Assembly (NCBI RefSeq): GCF_040126305.1 | Contig: NZ_CP149510.1 | Location: forward strand, 45,001 to 109,000 | Reading direction: 5' to 3' | Length of the DNA: 64,000 nt | Source of the DNA: Pararhizobium sp. A13 | GTDB taxonomy: Bacteria > Pseudomonadota > Alphaproteobacteria > Rhizobiales > Rhizobiaceae | Shown: positions 50,088 to 58,333 of the stretch, piece by piece | Position numbering within the stretch: position 1 is the first letter of the stretch | Layout: the number at the start of each line of letters is the position of its first letter | Notes under the pieces: generated by a model | Database searches by the model: none | The model's input: only the letters and a program-made list of their open reading frames with translations | Told to the model about the DNA's origin: nothing | Program-made: the position numbers and the translations under genes

Positions 50088-50381
50088 TCATTCCCCCATA
50101 TCCGGGATGTAGAGGCACTTGGTTCGCCCCTTGGGGCCAAAATCGTTGAAGGCGGCACACCGATGGAACTGGCCATCGGGAGACCGCTTGAGGGGCCAGG
50201 TATTGTAAGTGATGACCTCGCCGGTCGCCCGCACGAGCCATCCGTTCTCGGTTGGCTTGACGTCACTTGCCGGTATCGGCCTGCAATCGCGCCCCGCGCA
50301 GCAAGCGACTTCATAGATGTCATGCGACCACGCCGGGATACTCAGGCAAAGCGAAACGAAGAGTGTCAATATCCTACCCAC
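50088..50381 (-). CDS. Secreted small Cys-rich hypothetical protein
   Basis: 97 residues from GTG 50381, which has AGGAGG six bases upstream; upstream in-frame codons do not. A signal peptide (GRILTLFVSLCLSIPAWS) is followed by a short mature part with Cys in VACCAGRDC, HRC and KC, likely for disulfides in the periplasm. Middle: PTENGWLVRATGEVITYN. No function known, though small proteins of this pattern are common in rhizobia. The 262 bases at 49826-50087 before its stop hold nothing else supported. Confidence 0.65.
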   Translation of the reverse strand: MGRILTLFVSLCLSIPAWSHDIYEVACCAGRDCRPIPASDVKPTENGWLVRATGEVITYNTWPLKRSPDGQFHRCAAFNDFGPKGRTKCLYIPDMGE

Positions 50382-50886
50382 TGGAATCCTCCTGTCGTGC
50401 TCCACGGTCCGGTGGTTCCTCCGCGGCCCAATCCTTTCATCGTGGACAGGACCTCGTGGCTGGGCTGAGTTTCGCACCAAACCCATCGAAGAGGCAACGC
50501 ACGGGGATTCCGGTTTATCGATCGGCATGTTGACGGCCACGACTCTCGAAAAAGGGCACGTCAAGAACGCTTTGGCTGTAAAAGCCGAACCTATTCGATC
50601 AAGGTAAAGCGCGGCGAACGCGGCGTGCATCCGTCGCGGGAGTTGTTGATAACCCTAAAGCGGTAGTTCTTACGACCTCTGCAGCGTTGTTTACTGCAAC
50701 CGAGAGATGGTAAGCTATGCCTGTCGGCTTCGCGCCATAGGGGCCAGTGCTTCGGTTCGTGTTTCCGCGCTGGCCCCGCCCAATTCAATCGACTGGAACT
50801 CGATAACAAACAATTGCTGGCTCGATCGGGCTGGCGTTCCTGCAACGCGCCAGGACGCCTTGCAGCGACGTGCACGACGCCAAGCC
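50382..50886. other. Gene-free stretch with one hairpin
   Basis: 505 bases between two small secreted-protein genes. The only clear structure is GGGGCCAG paired with CTGGCCCC (50750-50777) around 12 bases; no T-run follows. A minus-strand frame at 50591-50905 and a plus-strand frame at 50707-51270 were judged spurious. Confidence 0.5.
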
Positions 50887-51222
50887 TCATCCTATGCGCG
50901 GGCACCCTTCGCGATTTGCAAGGCGCAGTTTCGTATATTCACCACGCCGGCCGATACCATCAATGACGATCTGCCGGCGTCCCATGGACATTATCGCAGG
51001 ATCACGCATACCGAGCCTGTAGGCACGGCGGATAGCTTGCCGTTCGCTGCAGCCGCCTCGCCATTCATGGTCCCTTCGATATTGATCTCGGAATTCCAAA
51101 TCGGGGCCGCCCGGTCCAATGTACAAGTCCATCGACTGTGCCAATGGAGCAGATGGGAGCGCGGTCAAGGCACCGGCAACAATCAACGCCGCAGCGAGAA
51201 GCTTATCAACCACACTTTTCAT
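50887..51222 (-). CDS. Secreted small hypothetical protein
   Basis: 111 residues from ATG 51222, five bases after GGAGG. Signal peptide: MKSVVDKLLAAALIVAGA then cleavage near PLAQS. The mature part has GGCSERQAIRRAYRLGMRDP and ends with a Cys (NREGCPRIG), giving two Cys for one disulfide. The region GCSERQAIRRAYRLG.. is a pattern I associate with small rhizobial envelope proteins of unknown function. Nothing catalytic is seen. Confidence 0.7.
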   Translation of the reverse strand: MKSVVDKLLAAALIVAGALTALPSAPLAQSMDLYIGPGGPDLEFRDQYRRDHEWRGGCSERQAIRRAYRLGMRDPAIMSMGRRQIVIDGIGRRGEYTKLRLANREGCPRIG

Positions 51223-51412
51223 GTCTGCCTCCAGCATTCGATCTTTCTCTCAGTGAGACATAACTACTAACGGAATCGTGAAAAATAGGTTCCGAAAACG
51301 GTGATTGACTCTCAAGGAGAACATAATAAGAACATGCACGGCGATGCGGCCGCCAATTTGAAAATCTGTCCACAGGATATCCACTGTCTCTGCACAGGGG
51401 ATAGGAGAAGCC

Positions 51413-51646
51413 GTGCCGACGATCGATGCCATTGCGCATGACATTCAATATTCCGAGCCGGCCGATGCGATTGCCGCAGCGCTGGCGTTTCATAACGGCG
51501 ATGTTCGCGTCACGATCGGCATGCTGATCGAGGACTGCCGTCATTTGCGCGAGCAACTGGCATTGACCCGGATTGCCATGAGCATCGGCTTTACCCGCGG
51601 CTGGACGCCGAGCTTCGAACGAGACGCCATTACGCGGCAGGATTGA
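51413..51646 (+). CDS. Hypothetical small protein
   Basis: 77 residues, GTG start with AGGAG upstream. One amphipathic helical protein: AIAAALAFHNGDVRVTIGML then IEDCRHLREQLALTRIAMSI. No known domain. It is divergent from the secreted small protein (190 bases apart, AT-rich). Confidence 0.6.
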   Translation: MPTIDAIAHDIQYSEPADAIAAALAFHNGDVRVTIGMLIEDCRHLREQLALTRIAMSIGFTRGWTPSFERDAITRQD

Positions 51647-51704
51647 AGCATAGAGCGGTCACCAGACCGCGGCGCTGGGCGTGCACCGGCCCGGCCGACG
51701 ATCG

Positions 51705-51758
51705 GGCGACGCACCACCCCGCAAACTAACACGCGGGGTGGGTCAGGTCGCGCCGCAT
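51705..51758 (-). repeat. Interspersed GC-rich repeat, copy 2
   Basis: On the minus strand ATGCGGCGCGACCTGACCC, then CACCCCGC-GTGTTAGTTT-GCGGGGTG forming a hairpin. It matches the copy at 28656-28705 in its first 16 bases and in the hairpin plan. The rest of the 51647-51920 gap shows nothing else. Confidence 0.7.
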
Positions 51759-51920
51759 TCACGGGTGAGTATTAGCACCTTCTGAAATCAATGACTGCAG
51801 CGATTCTGCCACACTGGGATGCCTACGTTTTGGAAAACGAACACGACTGACATCGACCGACATGTCGACGGTTGGCAAAACGGCGAGAAACCAAACAAAA
51901 TCGGGGATTGAAAAGTGTGC

Positions 51921-52005
51921 TGGTGCCCCATGCCGGAATCGAACCAGCACTCCTTTCGGAACTCGATTTTGAGTCGAGCGCGTCTACCAGTTCCGCCAAT
52001 GGGGC
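51921..52005 (-). tRNA. tRNA-Leu (CAA)
   Basis: On the minus strand GCCCCAT..ATGGGGC form the acceptor stem and CCA is encoded. The D arm is GGCGGAACTGGTAGACGCGC, the anticodon loop CTCAAAA gives CAA between CTCGA and TCGAG, a long variable arm typical of tRNA-Leu follows, and TTCGATTC is the T loop. All stems pair. It reads UUG codons. Confidence 0.97.
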
Positions 52006-52183
52006 ACGGATACCTTTCGAGGTAGCAAAATGCGTGTACACGAAGCCTTTCGGGCCGGTCAACCGGGATTTTGACGATCGGGGCGGACGGAATCACAAAA
52101 CTGTGCGCTTCGCACCTGCAGCAAATCATTTACAGCCCCGGCAATCCTGCCTAAAAGACTTCGAGATTAACTGGAAAGCCCGC

Positions 52184-52771
52184 ATGCTCCGTAGCCTTTA
52201 CGACTGGACAATGTCGCTCGCCGCCCGGAAATCCGCTGAAGTCTGGCTGGCCGTCATCGCCTTCGTCGAGAGTTCCATCTTCCTCGTTCCCGCCGATGTC
52301 CTGTTCCTGCCGATGGCACTGGCCCGGCCGGAGCGCGCCTGGCGCTATGCGCTTGTTGCGACGGTGGCATCGGTGCTCGGCGGCATCGCCGGCTGGTATA
52401 TCGGCCACTACGCCTTCGAGACGCTGGCAAGGCCCATCCTGCAATTCTACGGCAAGCTGGACGCCTTCGAGCAATTGAAGGCATCGGTCGGCTACGAGAC
52501 GCTGGTGCTGCTTTTGGTGACCTCGGGCCTTGCGCATCTGCCGCCGATCAAGGTGGTGACCATCCTTTCCGGTGCGGCCAACATTAACCTCGGCCTGTTC
52601 ATCATTTCGGCGATCATCGCCCGCGGCGCGCGTTTCTTCGTGCTCGCCTGGCTGCTGCGCCGCTATGGCGAGGAAATCCGCCATTTCATCGAAAAACGGC
52701 TTGGCATGCTGGCGGCGGCCGTTGCCGGCCTGCTGATCGCCATGTTTGCGGCCTATCGTTTCCTTGCCTGA
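52184..52771 (+). CDS. YqaA/DedA-like membrane protein
   Basis: 195 residues, about four to five hydrophobic segments. VESSIFLVPADVLFLPMALARP, GIAGWYIGHYAFE and the later GLAHLPPIKVVTILSGA are the family's conserved parts (SNARE-associated/DedA superfamily, YqaA branch). Relatives act in membrane lipid carrier recycling, such as undecaprenyl phosphate flipping, but YqaA itself is not assigned. It starts at ATG 52184, just after the tRNA, and lies eight bases upstream of the DsbB-like gene. Confidence 0.85.
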   Translation: MLRSLYDWTMSLAARKSAEVWLAVIAFVESSIFLVPADVLFLPMALARPERAWRYALVATVASVLGGIAGWYIGHYAFETLARPILQFYGKLDAFEQLKASVGYETLVLLLVTSGLAHLPPIKVVTILSGAANINLGLFIISAIIARGARFFVLAWLLRRYGEEIRHFIEKRLGMLAAAVAGLLIAMFAAYRFLA

Positions 52772-52779
52772 TACGCCTG

Positions 52780-53301
52780 ATGGAGCCTTCCTTGAGCGAT
52801 AGCCTGACACAGCCTTCCCGCGGCCTTTCTCCCTCGCTCGTCGCCACGCTCGGCATGGCGGCGACCGTCGGCGGGGCGCTCGCGTTCGAACATATCGGCG
52901 GCTATATCCCCTGCGCGCTCTGCCTGATGCAGCGCACACCCTATTACTGGGGCATCCCGATCGGCATCCTCGCCGTCGTGACCTCCGTGCTGAAACTGCC
53001 GACCTGGCTGACGCGGTCGTTGCTCGCGATCATCGGCGCTCTGATGCTGGTCGGCGCCGGGCTCGGCGTCTATCACGCCGGTGTCGAGTGGCATTTCTGG
53101 GAAGGCCCGGCGACCTGCGCAACCTCGGCATCGGGCGTGTCGACCAATGTCGGCGACCTGCTCGGCGATCTCGACAGCAAGCACGGCCCCTCCTGCACGG
53201 ATGCAGCCCTGCGCGTTCTCGGGCTTTCCTTTGCGGGATGGAACGTCATCGCCAGCCTGATCCTGGCTGCCATCGCGCTGCGGGGCGCGGCGAAGGCGTA
53301 A
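52780..53301 (+). CDS. DsbB-like disulfide bond formation protein
   Basis: 173 residues, four hydrophobic segments. The first periplasmic Cys pair is C45-A-L-C48, followed by LMQRTPYYWGIP, typical of DsbB; the second loop has C113 and C139. This matches the quinone-linked reoxidation of DsbA in the inner membrane. The start is not fixed by a ribosome site; a TTG four codons on is an alternative. The partner DsbA was not seen. The periplasmic Cys-rich small proteins and the CSS-like sensor at 62319 are possible clients. Confidence 0.88.
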   Translation: MEPSLSDSLTQPSRGLSPSLVATLGMAATVGGALAFEHIGGYIPCALCLMQRTPYYWGIPIGILAVVTSVLKLPTWLTRSLLAIIGALMLVGAGLGVYHAGVEWHFWEGPATCATSASGVSTNVGDLLGDLDSKHGPSCTDAALRVLGLSFAGWNVIASLILAAIALRGAAKA

Positions 53302-53310
53302 CCTGCATCG

Positions 53311-53334
53311 GCGGCGGCTTGCGCCGCCGCTCTT
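53311..53334 (+). terminator. Hairpin after the DsbB-like gene
   Basis: GCGGCGGC-TTGC-GCCGCCGC (8-bp stem, 4-nt loop) then TCTT, 9 bases past the stop. A weak T-run makes the terminator role probable but not certain. Confidence 0.55.
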
Positions 53335-53361
53335 GCGGTCAATGGCCGTGGCGCAAGGCCA

Positions 53362-53919
53362 TCAGGGCTGCAGTTCAACATCCCAGTAGAGATAGTCCAT
53401 CCAGCTGTCATGCAGATGGTTCGGCGGGAAGAGCCGGCCGTTGTTGTGCAGGTCCTGCACCGTCGGGTGGAACGGCTTCTGATGCGGGAACATGCCCGCC
53501 TGGCGCGGCAGCTTGCCGCCCTTGCGCAGATTGCAGGGCGAACAGGCGGCAACGACATTTTCCCACGTGGTCTGGCCGCCGCAGCAGCGCGGGATCACGT
53601 GATCGAAGGTCAGGTCATCCGGCGAGCCGCAATACTGGCACTCGAACCGGTCGCGCAGGAAGACGTTGAACCGGGTGAAGGCCGGATGGCGCGACGGCTG
53701 CACATAGCTTTTCAAGCATACGACGCTCGGCAGGCGCATGGAGAAGCTGGGCGAGGAAACCTGGTGGTCGTATTCTGCGAGGATATGCACACGGTCTAGA
53801 AAAACGGCCTTGATCGCGTCCTGCCAGGACCAGAGCGACAAGGGGTAGTAACTCAGCGGCCTGTAGTCAGCGTTCAGCACGAGCGCTGGAAGGCCGTGTG
53901 GTGAGACTGCAATCGTCAA
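53362..53919 (-). CDS. HNH endonuclease
   Basis: 185 residues, TTG start at 53919 with AGGAG nine bases upstream. The N-terminal part ALVLNADYRPLSYYPLSLWS is conserved in the family. The HNH core has two zinc CxxC pairs: CQYCGSPDDLTFDHVIPRC and ACSPCNLRKGG. Such stand-alone HNH proteins (McrA-like) may act in DNA repair or restriction; no partner methylase is near. It is conserved in rhizobia, which argues for a housekeeping rather than mobile role. Confidence 0.88.
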   Translation of the reverse strand: MTIAVSPHGLPALVLNADYRPLSYYPLSLWSWQDAIKAVFLDRVHILAEYDHQVSSPSFSMRLPSVVCLKSYVQPSRHPAFTRFNVFLRDRFECQYCGSPDDLTFDHVIPRCCGGQTTWENVVAACSPCNLRKGGKLPRQAGMFPHQKPFHPTVQDLHNNGRLFPPNHLHDSWMDYLYWDVELQP

Positions 53920-54027
53920 GCCAGTATACTCCTGCTCGATTCGGCACCTGCACCTTCTATATTAGGCGCGTTGCGTCAGGATTGTGAAGCCAAAAGGAAA
54001 AAGGAAACAAAAGATTCGCTTTTTGCC

Positions 54028-54675
54028 TTACGGCGCCACCGGCAGCCCGTCCCGGCGCATTTCGGTGGCATAATACGCCCAGAAAAGCCGGGCGGCTACG
54101 CTGCGCCACGGCGCCCAGAGCTCCGTCAGCGAATCAAGCTCCCGCGCCGAGGGCCTGACCTCCAGCGTCAGCGCATGGCCGACGGCATTCTGCAGCGCCA
54201 CGTCGCCGACCGGAAAGACGTCGGGATGACCGGCGCAGAACAAGAGATAGACTTCGGCCGTCCAGCGGCCGACACCCTTGATCGAGGTCATTTCGCGGAT
54301 GGCGGCGCTGCCTTCGGTCGAGCAGATCGCCTCGAGATCGAGTTCCTTGAGGGTGACGGCCTTTGCCACGGCGCGCAGGGCCTCGGCCTTGGCGCGCGAC
54401 AGTCCGAGCTCGCGGCAATCCTCGTCGGACGCGGCAAGAACCGCCTCGGCCGAGATCTCGCCCAGCTTCTCTTCCATGCGCCGCCAGATCGCCGCAGCGC
54501 TGGCTTTGGATACCATCTGGGAGACGATGATATTGGCGATGCCGCGATAGCCGGGATCGGCGCGGCGCAGCGGCACCGGTCCCGCCTTGGCGACCACCGG
54601 CTCCAGCCGCGCATCAAGCATCACCAGCCCCTGCAACCCGGCGGCGATATCCTCGTGCGTGCGGATGATCCGCAT
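54028..54675 (-). CDS. DNA-3-methyladenine glycosylase II (AlkA family)
   Basis: 215 residues from ATG 54675, with GGAG upstream. The helix-hairpin-helix IKGVGRWTAEVYLLFC and the catalytic Asp in FPVGDVALQNAVG are visible. YRGIANIIVSQMVSKASAAA is the N-terminal HhH-GPD region. The enzyme removes alkylated purines from DNA and starts base-excision repair. It is divergent from gluQ by 99 bases. A frame to 54765 exists but is spacer-like. Confidence 0.92.
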   Translation of the reverse strand: MRIIRTHEDIAAGLQGLVMLDARLEPVVAKAGPVPLRRADPGYRGIANIIVSQMVSKASAAAIWRRMEEKLGEISAEAVLAASDEDCRELGLSRAKAEALRAVAKAVTLKELDLEAICSTEGSAAIREMTSIKGVGRWTAEVYLLFCAGHPDVFPVGDVALQNAVGHALTLEVRPSARELDSLTELWAPWRSVAARLFWAYYATEMRRDGLPVAP

Positions 54676-54774
54676 CTCCAATCCTCCAACGCAAAGCGGG
54701 CGTTCACGCGATTCGCCACCACAACAGGCGTGAAACGAATGGCCCGGCGCGTTCATCCATGGCAAGAAGAAAGC

Positions 54775-55662
54775 ATGAACGCACCTTTGTCAAAACAACC
54801 GGTCTTTCGATTCGCGCCAAGCCCGAACGGCCAGCTTCACCTCGGTCACGCATTGTCGGCCATTCTCAATCATGACATGGCGAGGACGACGGGTGGACGC
54901 TTCCTGCTCCGGATCGAGGACATCGATATTACCCGCTGCACGCCGGAATTCGAAGCCGGGATCTACGACGATCTCGGCTGGCTCGGATTGTCGTGGGAAA
55001 CACCGGTCCGCCGGCAGTCCGAACATCTCGATCTCTACCGGCAGGCGCTCGGCAAGCTGATCGACCGGGACCTGGTCTATCCGGCATTCCTGACACGCGG
55101 GGCGATCAAGACAGCGGTTGCCGAATTCGAAGCGAAGGGCAAAGCCTGGCCGCGCGACCCGGACGGCGCACCGCTTTATCCCGGCGAGGAGCGGAAGCTC
55201 TCGGCCGCCGGCCGCCAGCGGATGCTTGCCGGCGGCAAGCCGCATGCGTGGCGGCTCGACATGGACAGGGCGATCGCGGAGTTGGACGCGCCGCTGACAT
55301 GGCAGGAAACCGGTGCGGGGCCGGACGGCGAAACGGGACGGATTACCGCCGACCCGGCTGCCTGGGGCGATGTCATCCTGTCGCGCTCCGATGCGCCCTC
55401 GAGCTACCATCTCGCCGTGACGATGGACGATGCGCTGCAGGGGGTGACGCATGTGGTACGCGGACGCGATCTCTATCATGCGACCGCGGTGCATCGGCTG
55501 CTGCAGCGGCTGCTTGATCTTCCGGAGCCGATCTACCACCATCATCACCTCATTCCCGGGCCGGACGGCCGAAAACTGTCGAAGAGCAACAGGGACACGG
55601 GGATTGCGGCTTTCCGTGATGCAGGAAAAACGCCGGACGATGTCAGGGCGATGATCCTATAG
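54775..55662 (+). CDS. gluQ: Glutamyl-queuosine tRNA(Asp) synthetase
   Basis: 295 residues. HIGH motif in FAPSPNGQLHLGHALSA, KMSKS-like RKLSKSN and YHHHHLIPG. It has the catalytic core of glutamyl-tRNA synthetase but no anticodon-binding domain, and so fits GluQ-RS, which attaches glutamate to queuosine in tRNA-Asp. The zinc-binding Cys pair and third Cys of the E. coli enzyme are missing (LVYPAFLTRG here), a feature I associate with alphaproteobacterial members. AAGAAG lies upstream of ATG. Its stop directly abuts that of the YihY-type gene. Confidence 0.92.
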   Translation: MNAPLSKQPVFRFAPSPNGQLHLGHALSAILNHDMARTTGGRFLLRIEDIDITRCTPEFEAGIYDDLGWLGLSWETPVRRQSEHLDLYRQALGKLIDRDLVYPAFLTRGAIKTAVAEFEAKGKAWPRDPDGAPLYPGEERKLSAAGRQRMLAGGKPHAWRLDMDRAIAELDAPLTWQETGAGPDGETGRITADPAAWGDVILSRSDAPSSYHLAVTMDDALQGVTHVVRGRDLYHATAVHRLLQRLLDLPEPIYHHHHLIPGPDGRKLSKSNRDTGIAAFRDAGKTPDDVRAMIL

Positions 55663-56571
55663 GATATTTTCCCTGCGGTTTTCCGCAGTCTGCCCCTCTA
55701 CCTCCTTCGCGCCCCTGAAGCTGCGGATGACCATGCGCTTGACCTTGTATTTCATGATCGCCGCATTGATCTCTGCCCCGATGATGAAGATGGCGCCGAC
55801 GATGTAGAGGAAGACCAGGGCGATCATGATCGAGGCGAGGCCGGCATAGGTCGAGACATAGTTGGCGAAAGTGGCAAGGTAGGAGGCGAAAACATAAGCG
55901 CCGATCGACCAGGCGATCAGCGTCAGGATGATGCCCGGCAGCACGTCGAGGATTTTCCGGTGTCCGTCCGGCAACCACAGATGGCTGACCACCAGCCCCG
56001 CCGTCAGCATGACGAACACGCCTGCAAGGCTCCAGCTGTCGAGCAGAACGAGAAGATTGTTGAACCACGGCAGATAGGTTCCGGCATAGCGGACGGCGAG
56101 CGGCACGGCCACCAGCAGGATGCTGACGATGGCAAGGACCAAGACGCCGGCAAGCACGAAACCGAGACTGGCCACACGCGTCTTGTACCACGGCCTGCTT
56201 TCGGCAACGCGGTAGGCGCGGTTGAGCGAAACCCTGAGTGCCTCGACGCCGTTGGAGGCGAAGTATGCGGCCGCCAGCACGGATATGGTGAGCAAACCGC
56301 CGCGTGGGATGGTCAGCACCCGCACCACCTCGTCCGAGATCGGCTTGGCGATCGATTCGGGCCAGGTATCAAAGATGAAATGCACGGCGGTGGTCGCGAA
56401 CTGATCGGCACCGAGAAAACTGCCGAGCGCCGTGCCGAAGATCAGGAAGGGAAAGATCGCCAAAAGGGTGGAAAGAGCGACATGGCTCGCCATCGCCCAG
56501 CCGTCATCCTCGCTGAAATGCCAGACCGCGTCGAAGATGACCTTCCAGGCTATGCGAATGAAGGCCGGCAT
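55657..56571 (-). CDS. YihY/BrkB-family inner membrane protein
   Basis: 304 residues from ATG 56571 with GGAGAG upstream. Six or so hydrophobic segments; VALSTLLAIFPFLIFGTALGSF, AAYFASNGVEALRVSLNRAY and the C-terminal YIVGAIFIIGAEINAAI mark the family. The old label RNase BN is wrong for this family; function is unknown and it may be a transporter. The C-terminus is charged. Its stop overlaps the gluQ stop (CTATAG), so the two genes end back to back without a terminator. Confidence 0.85.
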   Translation of the reverse strand: MPAFIRIAWKVIFDAVWHFSEDDGWAMASHVALSTLLAIFPFLIFGTALGSFLGADQFATTAVHFIFDTWPESIAKPISDEVVRVLTIPRGGLLTISVLAAAYFASNGVEALRVSLNRAYRVAESRPWYKTRVASLGFVLAGVLVLAIVSILLVAVPLAVRYAGTYLPWFNNLLVLLDSWSLAGVFVMLTAGLVVSHLWLPDGHRKILDVLPGIILTLIAWSIGAYVFASYLATFANYVSTYAGLASIMIALVFLYIVGAIFIIGAEINAAIMKYKVKRMVIRSFRGAKEVEGQTAENRRENIL

Positions 56572-56663
56572 TGTCTCTCCAACTATTCCAGCAGTTCTCT
56601 GCGATTGTAACCCGTTCATGAATATGGGAAACCGGGCGCTGATTTCTACAGGAATTGACCAGA

Positions 56664-57497
56664 ATGACCGACCGTCCCTCGATAATCGTCACCGGCTGCT
56701 CCTCCGGCATCGGCGCCTGGTGCGCCCGGGCACTGGCCAAGGACGGCTGGCGCGTGTTTGCGACCGTCCGGCGGCCGGAGGATCTCAGGTCCCTGGAAAA
56801 CGACGGCATAGAAGCCTTCCTTATGGATTATACCAAGCCAGACACCATATATTCTCTTGTGGAACAGGTGCTTGTCCGCACTGGCGGCAGGCTGGACGCG
56901 CTGTTCAACAATGGCGCCTACGGGCAGGCTGGCGCGGTCGAGGACCTGCCGACGGAAGCCTTGCGCCTGCAATTGGAAACCAACGTCATCGGCTGGCACG
57001 ATCTGACGCGGCAGGTCATCCCGGCAATGCGGGCGCAGGGTCACGGTCGCATCGTGCAGTGCTCATCCATCCTCGGCATCGTGCCGTATCGATGGCGGGG
57101 CGCCTACAATGCGTCGAAATTCGCGCTCGAAGGCCTGACGCTGACAATGCGCATGGAACTTGCCGGAAGCGGCATCGAGGTGAGCCTGATCGAGCCCGGA
57201 CCGATCACATCGCGCTTCACCGCCAATGCGATCGCTTATGTCGAGCGCTTCATCGATATGAAGGGCTCGGTGCATGCCAAGGAATATGAACGGCAGATGC
57301 GACGACTGAAGGGCGAGAGCGCACCTGCCAGAGGCAAGCTGGAGCCCGATGCGGTCTATGCTGCGCTGAAACGCGCATTGACCGCAAAGAAGCCGAAGCC
57401 GCATTACATCGTGACGCTGCCGGCCAAACAGGGCGCATTTCTGAAGAAACTGCTTCCGGCCGGTCTGTTCTATCGCATCATCGGCCGTCTCGGCTGA
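56664..57497 (+). CDS. Short-chain dehydrogenase/reductase (SDR)
   Basis: 277 residues. Cofactor motif TGCSSGIGAWCARALAKDG; catalytic Ser in CSSILGIVPYRWR, with YNASK. The usual NNAG is NNGAYG here, a variant found in one branch of the family. C-terminal half is longer, with LPAGLFYRIIG. ATG 56664 is preceded by AGGA; TTG 56655 is an alternative. It begins a run of same-strand genes through 59128, but the gaps (23, 3, 33 bases) argue that this SDR may lead an operon with the twin-TM, adenosyltransferase and rhomboid genes. Confidence 0.9.
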   Translation: MTDRPSIIVTGCSSGIGAWCARALAKDGWRVFATVRRPEDLRSLENDGIEAFLMDYTKPDTIYSLVEQVLVRTGGRLDALFNNGAYGQAGAVEDLPTEALRLQLETNVIGWHDLTRQVIPAMRAQGHGRIVQCSSILGIVPYRWRGAYNASKFALEGLTLTMRMELAGSGIEVSLIEPGPITSRFTANAIAYVERFIDMKGSVHAKEYERQMRRLKGESAPARGKLEPDAVYAALKRALTAKKPKPHYIVTLPAKQGAFLKKLLPAGLFYRIIGRLG

Positions 57498-57520
57498 CGG
57501 GAAAGACGAAGGTAAATCAG

Positions 57521-57718
57521 ATGAACAGTTTTATGACCGGTTTGACGTTGCTCGTCATGGGCGTTGTCGTCATCGTTCTCATCCGCGGCCTCCTCAACAT
57601 GGTAAGGGGCGGCGACGGCAACACATCCAACAAGCTGATGCAGGCCCGCGTGTTCCTGCAGGCGGTGGCGATCGTGCTGATCATGCTGACGCTGTGGTTC
57701 ACCGGCGGCGGCCGCTGA
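57521..57718 (+). CDS. Twin transmembrane protein (HIG1-like)
   Basis: 65 residues, two membrane helices: GLTLLVMGVVVIVLIRGLLN and VFLQAVAIVLIMLTLWFTGG, with a short basic loop NKLMQARV. This matches the small HIG1/twin-TM family of alphaproteobacteria, related to mitochondrial respiratory-supercomplex factors. The stop is three bases from the adenosyltransferase start, so translation is likely coupled. Confidence 0.85.
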   Translation: MNSFMTGLTLLVMGVVVIVLIRGLLNMVRGGDGNTSNKLMQARVFLQAVAIVLIMLTLWFTGGGR

Positions 57719-57721
57719 CCG

Positions 57722-58300
57722 ATGGTGAGACTGAACAAGATCTACACGAAGACGGGCGACGACGGCACGACGGGTCTCGCCACCGGCCCCCGCCGCCTGA
57801 AGAGCGATCTGCGTGTCGAGGCCTATGGCACGATCGACGAGGCCAATTCCTTCATCGGACTGGCGCGCCAGCATACCACTGAGCTCGCGGCGCTGGATGC
57901 CATGCTGATGCGCATCCAGAACGACCTCTTCGACCTCGGCGCGGACCTCTCGACGCCGGATACGGGCGAGACGCTGCCTTACGAGCCGCTGCGCATTATC
58001 GCCGCACAGGTGACCCGGCTCGAAACCGAGATCGACGCGTTGAACGCCGAACTCGACCCGCTTCGCTCCTTCGTACTCCCCGGCGGCAGTGGAGCGGCGG
58101 CCGCACTGCATATTGCCCGCACGGTCGCGCGGCGGGCCGAGCGGCAGATGGTAGAACTGGCGCGAATGGAGGGCGAGATCGTCAGCCGCGAGGCGCTCGC
58201 CTATGTCAACCGACTCTCCGATTTCCTCTTCGTCGCGGCGCGCTGGACGAACGGCAAGGGCAAGTCGGATGTGCTTTGGGTTCCGGGCAAAAACAGGTAG
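57722..58300 (+). CDS. Cob(I)alamin adenosyltransferase, PduO type
   Basis: 192 residues. Conserved N-terminus KIYTKTGDDGTTGL (TKTGD-x-GxT), then RVEAYGTIDEANSFIGLAR, and C-terminal RRAERQMVELAR. This ATP:corrinoid adenosyltransferase makes adenosylcobalamin, in the cytoplasm. Overlapping spacing with the twin-TM gene suggests joint expression. The function of the run is otherwise mixed. Confidence 0.93.
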   Translation: MVRLNKIYTKTGDDGTTGLATGPRRLKSDLRVEAYGTIDEANSFIGLARQHTTELAALDAMLMRIQNDLFDLGADLSTPDTGETLPYEPLRIIAAQVTRLETEIDALNAELDPLRSFVLPGGSGAAAALHIARTVARRAERQMVELARMEGEIVSREALAYVNRLSDFLFVAARWTNGKGKSDVLWVPGKNR

Positions 58301-58333
58301 TCTCGCCACGCAACCGGTTTTTCAGGGGATCTC

